A stretch of 64,000 nt of DNA. Source: Candidatus Zymogenus saltonus (GTDB lineage Bacteria > Desulfobacterota > Zymogenia > Zymogenales > Zymogenaceae). A program made the translations under genes and the position numbers. Numbering within the stretch: the stretch's first letter is position 1; every line of letters starts with the position of its first letter. The notes beneath the pieces are model-generated. The model saw only the letters and a program-made list of their open reading frames with translations. It did no database searches and was not told the DNA's origin. Of the stretch, positions 59,658 to 64,000 are shown one piece after another. The stretch is from assembly GCA_016929395.1 (NCBI GenBank), contig JAFGIX010000032.1, forward strand, positions 1 to 64,000, read 5' to 3'.

Positions 59658-59749
59658 GGGGGGGGTCGGGCGCTTTTTTTTGAGGTGTTCAGGCAGGCAA
59701 CGCTTTTAGGAGATTTCAATTAAAAGATAGATAAAAAAATTGCCAAAAA

Positions 59750-59836
59750 GCCTGGGTGGCGGAATTGGTAGACGCAAGGGACTTAAAATCCCTCGGGGTT
59801 ATCCCCGTGCCGGTTCGATTCCGGCCCCAGGCACCA
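59750..59836 (+). tRNA. tRNA-Leu(TAA)
   Basis: Acceptor GCCTGGG pairs with CCCAGGC; anticodon loop CTTAAAA (anticodon TAA) in an AGGGA/TCCCT stem; long variable arm CGGGGTTATCCCCG, as in class II tRNAs; T-loop TTCGATT; CCA encoded at 59834-59836. Confidence 0.97.
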
Positions 59837-59959
59837 GGAATATAAAGAGTATTGATAATAACTGGGATTTCACGATTTGGTGGAATCCTTTTTTTATTCA
59901 TATATTTTTTCACCTGCCCTTTATCTATGTAACACGAAAAGGCTGTCAGCTTCCCCCCG

Positions 59960-59994
59960 AAAAAAATAAACCCGATCCAGATTTGGATCGGGTT
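59960..59994 (-). terminator. Rho-independent terminator for the lipoprotein gene
   Basis: On the minus strand AACCCGATCC and GGATCGGGTT form a perfect 10-bp stem around a 6-base loop, followed by TATTTTTTT. It lies 75 bases downstream of the lipoprotein stop codon. Confidence 0.8.
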
Positions 59995-60068
59995 CATTAG
60001 CCCAATTAAGGACTTCTTCAACCTATCAGATTATATTATCCAATGATAATATAAAAACCGCGTTTTTG

Positions 60069-60269
60069 CTATTCAGCTTCGGTCTCTGTTTCGGTCTCTG
60101 CGGGGGGCGTTGCTTCCTCTGACGGCGTGACTTCCTCTGAAGGCGTCGTCTCTTCGGTCACTGCCTCGTCCGTAGGCTCGGTGACTTCCTCAGAAGCCTT
60201 GCAGCCCGTGAACATAAGCAGAGAAGCGATGGAAAAGAGGATCAGCAAAAACATTGAAATCTTTTTCAT
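60069..60269 (-). CDS. Small acidic lipoprotein with Thr/Glu/Pro repeats
   Basis: 66 residues from the ATG at 60269, preferred to the longer frame because GGAGACG lies just upstream and a lipoprotein signal follows at once (MKKISMFLLILFSIASLLMFTGC). The mature part is only about 43 residues of low-complexity acid sequence, with TEETTPSEEVTPSEEATPP-like repeats and TETETEAE at the end. It should be a flexible, acidic, lipid-anchored peptide; no function is known. Its repeat DNA is unstable in principle. A terminator follows at 59960-59994. Confidence 0.7.
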   Translation of the reverse strand: MKKISMFLLILFSIASLLMFTGCKASEEVTEPTDEAVTEETTPSEEVTPSEEATPPAETETETEAE

Positions 60270-60569
60270 TTTCGTCTCCATAAAAGTTAAACAACATTTT
60301 TCGTATGCTTTACCAGCACGAAATTGTATAATGCTAACACTATTTGTATAACATATCAAGAAAAATCTTACATTTAGCATGTTAAAAATCATTTTTTTTT
60401 TACTTAAGGACTAAAATAATAGCGGGAATTATCGCTCTAACCACTGAAGGCAATTTGTACGGTCGGTTCCATTGATTTCAATTTGAGACTGGACCACTTT
60501 TTGAAATGTTATGTAAAAAAAAATGATTATTTGTCTTGAAACAAAGACAAAACATGATAAAATAACCCG

Positions 60570-61118
60570 ATGTTGACCTTTAAGAGGGAGTGTAAGGGGA
60601 ATCCCGTAAGCAGAGTGTCGGATCACGAGTATTTTATGGGGATCGCCCTCGATGAGGCAAGGGAAGCCCTGAAAAGCGGTGAGGTCCCGGTTGGAGCCGT
60701 GGTGGTTTATAACGGCGCCGTTGTCGGGAGGGGGAGAAACAGCGTGATGTGCATAAGTTGGGCTGATGGGGGGGGAGGGGAGGGGGTGGATATGAGGGGC
60801 GGCGACCCAACCGCCCACGCGGAGATAGTGGCGATTAGGGATGCCGTTTCGAGGATCGGCGGAAAAAACAATTACCGACTTGAGGGCGCGGAACTGTATG
60901 TGACAATCGAGCCCTGCATCATGTGCGCCGGGGCGATTATTCAGGCGAGGCTGAAAAAACTGATATACGGGGCGCCTGACATCAAGGCCGGGGCGGTGGA
61001 TTCCCTCTATAAGATATTGGGGGACGAAAGACTAAACCATCGGGTCGAAGTGACGGGGGGAATTCTGGAGGAAGAGGCGCGGAGACTGATACAGGATTTT
61101 TTTAAAGAGAGGCGGTAG
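60570..61118 (+). CDS. tadA: tRNA-specific adenosine deaminase
   Basis: 182 residues. Zinc/catalytic motifs are complete: PTAHAEIVAIRDAV (HAE) and EPCIMCAGAII (PCxxC). It converts A34 to inosine in tRNA-Arg(ACG). Two oddities: the N terminus before DHEYFMGIALDEA is longer than usual, with ATG 60570 and GTG 60615 as possible starts, and a Gly-rich stretch of about 14 residues (SWADGGGGEGVDMRGG) replaces the short loop before HAE. The insert is encoded by a G-rich tract like those in the spacers. Its substrate tRNA-Arg(ACG) is the one found truncated at 4282. Confidence 0.92.
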   Translation: MLTFKRECKGNPVSRVSDHEYFMGIALDEAREALKSGEVPVGAVVVYNGAVVGRGRNSVMCISWADGGGGEGVDMRGGDPTAHAEIVAIRDAVSRIGGKNNYRLEGAELYVTIEPCIMCAGAIIQARLKKLIYGAPDIKAGAVDSLYKILGDERLNHRVEVTGGILEEEARRLIQDFFKERR

Positions 61119-61187
61119 CCAAGGAAAAGGGAGCGGAATAAAAGCGATATAACGCTATTTGTATATTTTGGTGTAAGAAGTAAGAGG

Positions 61188-61281
61188 GGAGAGGTACCGA
61201 AGTGGTCGTAACGGGACCGACTCGAAATCGGTTTGGGGGTTAACAGCTCCCACGTGGGTTCGAATCCCACCCTCTCCGCCA
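61188..61281 (+). tRNA. tRNA-Ser(CGA)
   Basis: Acceptor GGAGAGG pairs with CCTCTCC; anticodon loop CTCGAAA (CGA) in an ACCGA/TCGGT stem; long variable arm; T-arm GTGGG/CCCAC around TTCGAAT; CCA encoded at 61279-61281. Confidence 0.96.
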
Positions 61282-61344
61282 ACTATTAATAAAGGCTGTG
61301 AGAATAGGGGGAAAAGACCAGGCCCGGATGAAAAAATATTATGC

Positions 61345-61435
61345 GGAGAGGTGGCCGAGCGGCTGAAGGTGCGCGACTGGAAATCGCGTGTACGTTAATA
61401 GCGTACCGTGGGTTCGAACCCCACCCTCTCCGCCA
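61345..61435 (+). tRNA. tRNA-Ser(GGA)
   Basis: Acceptor GGAGAGG pairs with CCTCTCC; anticodon loop CTGGAAA (GGA) in a CGCGA/TCGCG stem; long variable arm with GTACG/CGTAC; T-loop TTCGAAC; CCA encoded at 61433-61435. Confidence 0.96.
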
Positions 61436-61510
61436 TTTCAATTTCCAGGGCGGGGGGTTGTCGAGAATATCCATTTTATCAAATATCTTTAGTTAGATGA
61501 GCGGATATCT

Positions 61511-61616
61511 GTGATAGCCGGGTCCTGTGCAATAGATGCTCCCGAACCCCGTCAGGTCCGGAAGGAAGCAGCGGTAGGGACCCTCTCTATGTGCCGCAGG
61601 TTAACCTGGCTATCAC
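61511..61616 (+). ncRNA. ffs: SRP RNA (4.5S type)
   Basis: About 106 bases. Ends GTGATAGCC and GGCTATCAC pair; the conserved apical part GTCAGGTCCGGAAGGAAGCAGC (61551-61572) contains the GGAA tetraloop and the Ffh-binding asymmetric loop. The outer bases GGATAT and ATATCC could extend the stem. In many bacteria ffs is directly followed by dnaX; here a restriction-modification locus lies between. Confidence 0.95.
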
Positions 61617-61709
61617 AAATATCCGTTACTTAAAAAGGCTTGAAAATATATAATAATATGAAATGGAGATATTTATTTAAATTAATAAAAATAGATAATT
61701 AACAAAAAA

Positions 61710-62801
61710 ATGAAAAGAAGTTTTGATATAGATAGAAATATGGCTACTCAACAACCTCTTTTTGAAGACGCATTTGTAAGGTTTCCATCAACACGTTATC
61801 AAGGGAGTAAAGCGAAAATCGTTGAATGGATAATTGAAAATATTAGAGAATTTGAGTTTTCTAATTGTCTTGATGCGTTTGGAGGTACTGGTGTAGTTGG
61901 ATACCATTTAAAGAAGGAAGGAAAATGTGTAACATATAATGATTTGCTGAAATTTAACTATTATTTTGGTTTATCGCTAATAGAGAATAACGAAACTATT
62001 TTAGAAAAAAATGAAATAGATTTTATTCTTTCTTATCATCCGCAAAGAAAATATCCTACTTTTGTGCAAGACAACTTCTCTGATATATATTTCAATGACG
62101 AAGAAAATGTGTGGATAGATAAAATAATTGCCAATCTAAAAGAATTTGAAGATCCTTATAAATTTGCAACCGGTTTTTTTGCATTATGCCAAGCTTGTAT
62201 TATAAAAAGACCATATAATCTGTTTCATAGAAAAAATCTTTATATACGTAATTCAGAAGTTGAGAGATCTTTCGGCAATAAAACAACATGGGATAAGCCT
62301 TTTGATTTCTGGTTTGTCAATTTTGTAAATGAAGCCAACAAAGCAGTTTTTGACAATGGAAAGAATAATAAATCATTAAATCTTAATATATTAGAAGTCC
62401 CGACAGATTTCGATCTTGTATATATAGATACACCTTATATATCAAAACGTGGTGTCGCGGTAGATTATTATGGATTCTATCATTTTTTAGAGGGTCTTAC
62501 GATATATGATAGTTGGGGGAAGAACATTGATTATAAATCAAAACATAGACGTTTAAAAATGAGGCCAAATGAATGGACTAATCGAAAAGAAATATATAGT
62601 GCTTTTGATAATTTATTTTATAGGTTTAAGGATAGCATTTTAGTGGTTTCTTATAGAAGTGACGGTATACCTTCAGAGAATGAATTAGAAACTATTATGA
62701 AGAAATATAAAAGAAATGTAAGAATAGAACGCTTTGGTAATTATAAATATGTCTTGTCAAAAAATGAAAAATCACAAGAGATTTTATTAATTGGTTTTTA
62801 A
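61710..62801 (+). CDS. DNA adenine N6-methyltransferase of a type II R-M system (D12 class)
   Basis: 363 residues, AT-rich gene. Class features: RYQGSKAKIVEWI near residue 29 (motif X), DAFGGTGVVGYHLK (AdoMet binding) and the catalytic motif DTPY in DLVYIDTPYISKRG, a variant of DPPY. The start may be ATG 61710 or ATG 61740; neither has a ribosome-binding site. Next to an EcoRV-like endonuclease it should methylate adenine in the same site, predicted GATATC. It does not closely resemble M.EcoRV in sequence as I recall it, so the pairing of methylase and nuclease may have changed. Confidence 0.85.
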   Translation: MKRSFDIDRNMATQQPLFEDAFVRFPSTRYQGSKAKIVEWIIENIREFEFSNCLDAFGGTGVVGYHLKKEGKCVTYNDLLKFNYYFGLSLIENNETILEKNEIDFILSYHPQRKYPTFVQDNFSDIYFNDEENVWIDKIIANLKEFEDPYKFATGFFALCQACIIKRPYNLFHRKNLYIRNSEVERSFGNKTTWDKPFDFWFVNFVNEANKAVFDNGKNNKSLNLNILEVPTDFDLVYIDTPYISKRGVAVDYYGFYHFLEGLTIYDSWGKNIDYKSKHRRLKMRPNEWTNRKEIYSAFDNLFYRFKDSILVVSYRSDGIPSENELETIMKKYKRNVRIERFGNYKYVLSKNEKSQEILLIGF

Positions 62802-62814
62802 TTATGGTGTTTTT

Positions 62815-63597
62815 GTGAAAAGCGAAGAATTTAAAAAAATCATGGTTGAAAATTTTTCTGAATTTAAAAATAAAATTGCCACTAAAGATGGAGATTGGAT
62901 TATTAAAGGATTTATCGATGTATATCGAAATATTTATACAGTATCATTGGATACTAAAGTTCTGTCAAAAATTATTGAAATAATACTATTACCTATTATT
63001 TCCAGTTTTGCAAAAAGAAACAATTTTGAAATAATATTTACTGAACATCAAAACCATTATCCAGATATAACATTCTTATCAAATGAAGGTGAAAAGTATG
63101 CGATTGATTTAAAGAGTACATATAGAATAAGCAATCAATTAGTGAATGGATTTACTCTTGGTGCTTTTACAGGATACTTTCGTCATAGGAATTCTAAAAA
63201 GAATATTGTTTTTCCTTATAATGATTATAGTGAACATTTTGTATTGGGGATTGTATACGAAAGAATAGAAGAAATAGTGAATGAAGAAATGACGTATAAG
63301 TTAGAAGATATAGAAAATATCTTGTCCGTAATTAGAAATTTCACTTTTCTTTTTCAAGAGAAATGGAAAATAGCGTCAGATCACCCTGGAAGTGGCAATA
63401 CAAAAAACATTGGTTCGGTTAAAGAAATAGAAATTCTAAAAGAGGGGAAAAGCCCATTTGTTAAATACGGGAAAAGGACATTTGATGATTATTGGATGAA
63501 CTATTTAACTAAAGATATGGCAAGGGCAATAGATTCTGATATTCCATATAGAAACTTAAATGAATATCTTAAGTGGAGGAATTTTCAAATTACATGA
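62815..63597 (+). CDS. EcoRV-family type II restriction endonuclease
   Basis: About 260 residues from GTG 62815; a TTG at 62791 overlapping the methylase and an ATG at 62842 are also possible. The resemblance to R.EcoRV is strong over the whole protein: DTKVLS, NHYPDITF with catalytic Asp (EcoRV Asp74), YAIDLKSTY with Asp and Lys (EcoRV Asp90 and Lys92), FTLGAFTGYFRH, NIVFPYNDY, and GSGNTKNIGS. The catalytic residues are intact, so it is predicted to be active and to cut GATATC. The gene is AT-rich and directly follows the methylase. Confidence 0.9.
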   Translation: MKSEEFKKIMVENFSEFKNKIATKDGDWIIKGFIDVYRNIYTVSLDTKVLSKIIEIILLPIISSFAKRNNFEIIFTEHQNHYPDITFLSNEGEKYAIDLKSTYRISNQLVNGFTLGAFTGYFRHRNSKKNIVFPYNDYSEHFVLGIVYERIEEIVNEEMTYKLEDIENILSVIRNFTFLFQEKWKIASDHPGSGNTKNIGSVKEIEILKEGKSPFVKYGKRTFDDYWMNYLTKDMARAIDSDIPYRNLNEYLKWRNFQIT

Positions 63598-63620
63598 ACG
63601 GTGATAGTAAAAAATAAAGA

Positions 63621-64000
63621 ATGTCGTACCTTGTAATAGCAAGAAAATACCGCCCCCAGACCTTTGACGAAGTAGTGGGCCAAAACCACGTTTCGAGAAC
63701 CCTGAAAAACGCAATCGGAATCGGAAGGATCGCCCATGCCTATCTCTTCAGCGGACCGAGGGGCGTGGGCAAGACCACTATGGCTCGCATAATGGCAAAG
63801 GCACTGAACTGCGTGGAGGGCCCGACCCCGGATCCGTGCAACAAATGCAGGATGTGCATCGGCATAAACGAGGGGAGCGTAACCGACGTCTACGAAATCG
63901 ACGGGGCGTCGAACACCGGCGTGGATGACATCAGGGAGCTCAGGGAAAACGTCCGGTATCTGCCGTCGGCGGGCAGGTACAACATATACATCATCGATGA
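63621..64000 (+). CDS. dnaX: DNA polymerase III gamma/tau subunit (5' part, cut by window edge)
   Basis: The first 126 codons or so are present: [27 protein letters not shown], Walker [16 protein letters not shown], the zinc-binding segment CNKCRMC (with an earlier Cys in LNCVEG) and [36 protein letters not shown] (Walker B region). It is the clamp-loader ATPase subunit. The ATG at 63621 lies 23 bases after the endonuclease stop, with AAAG-rich sequence rather than a strong ribosome-binding site. The usual neighbour ffs is displaced 2 kb by the R-M locus. Confidence 0.97.
   Translation, partial: MSYLVIARKYRPQTFDEVVGQNHVSRTLKNAIGIGRIAHAYLFSGPRGVGKTTMARIMAKALNCVEGPTPDPCNKCRMCIGINEGSVTDVYEIDGASNTGVDDIRELRENVRYLPSAGRYNIYIID

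Noticed and set aside
59716-60021. 101-codon minus-strand frame
   Set aside because: It runs across tRNA-Leu and a terminator hairpin.

Overview
The window looks like the chromosome of an uncultured anaerobic bacterium of deltaproteobacterial (Desulfobacterota-like) type. This is inferred from gene content, not from a marker gene: an AprA-like flavoprotein with a GltD-like partner, aldehyde:ferredoxin oxidoreductase with a MoaD-like protein, 2-hydroxyacyl-CoA dehydratase subunits, an ADP-forming acyl-CoA synthetase subunit, V4R and SCP2 proteins, NikR with CbiMN, and strong AGGAGG ribosome-binding sites. Most core genes are GC-rich. Three places are AT-rich and look acquired: the left end to about 4.7 kb, the small gene near 20.4 kb, and the restriction-modification locus at 61.7-63.6 kb.

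Layout. 1-4.4 kb: DUF1295, DUF2177, class II photolyase and TspO genes, ending in direct repeats and an orphan 3' half of tRNA-Arg(ACG), which looks like the scar of an integrated element. 4.7-11.8 kb: a V4R protein, an exported WD40-like protein, a two-gene flavoprotein/FeS oxidoreductase operon and a stand-alone protoglobin. 12-21.7 kb: GPH-family transporter, DUF6178-like protein, small lipoprotein, FmdB, a stomatin/DUF2148/site-2 protease operon and two alpha/beta hydrolases. 22-26 kb: OppD/OppF-type ATPases divergent from nikR, with a well-formed NikR-like operator, then CbiM and CbiN-like genes without CbiQ or CbiO. 27-41.8 kb: a zinc-ribbon response regulator, TsaC, then a large same-strand cluster with two class III aminotransferases, two SCP2 proteins, two APC permeases (one with an in-frame amber codon), four V4R paralogs, a split transketolase and alanine dehydrogenase. 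42-44 kb: a MoxR AAA ATPase and VWA gene pair that can be joined by a canonical -1 frameshift site. 44.4-52.4 kb: two HgdB-type subunits, MoaD-like protein, aldehyde oxidoreductase, phosphoesterase, two exported paralogs and an acyl-CoA synthetase subunit. 53-59.3 kb: BKACE, TldD, NUDIX, LysE-type exporter, phosphohexomutase and a TPR protein. 59.3-64 kb: tRNAs Gly, Cys, Leu, Ser and Ser, tadA, SRP RNA, an EcoRV-like R-M system, and the start of dnaX.

How the genes may work together (inference). The 28.5-49 kb region suggests import and transamination of amino compounds: APC permeases, aminotransferases, and pyruvate regeneration by alanine dehydrogenase. Carbonyl products could be handled by the split transketolase, the tungsten-type aldehyde oxidoreductase, the acyl-CoA dehydratase-like pair and the ADP-forming synthetase. 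Small ligand-binding SCP2 and V4R proteins recur in the same order beside each permease. The substrate cannot be read from sequence.

The most unusual observations are: the A-AAA-AAG slippery site at the MoxR stop codon, whose -1 frame continues as an acidic linker into the VWA domain; the repeated SCP2-permease-V4R modules; strand-specific G-rich repeat trailers 3' of many genes; a 16-bp duplication that creates a decoy start for oppF; and an EcoRV-like R-M system placed between the SRP RNA gene and dnaX.
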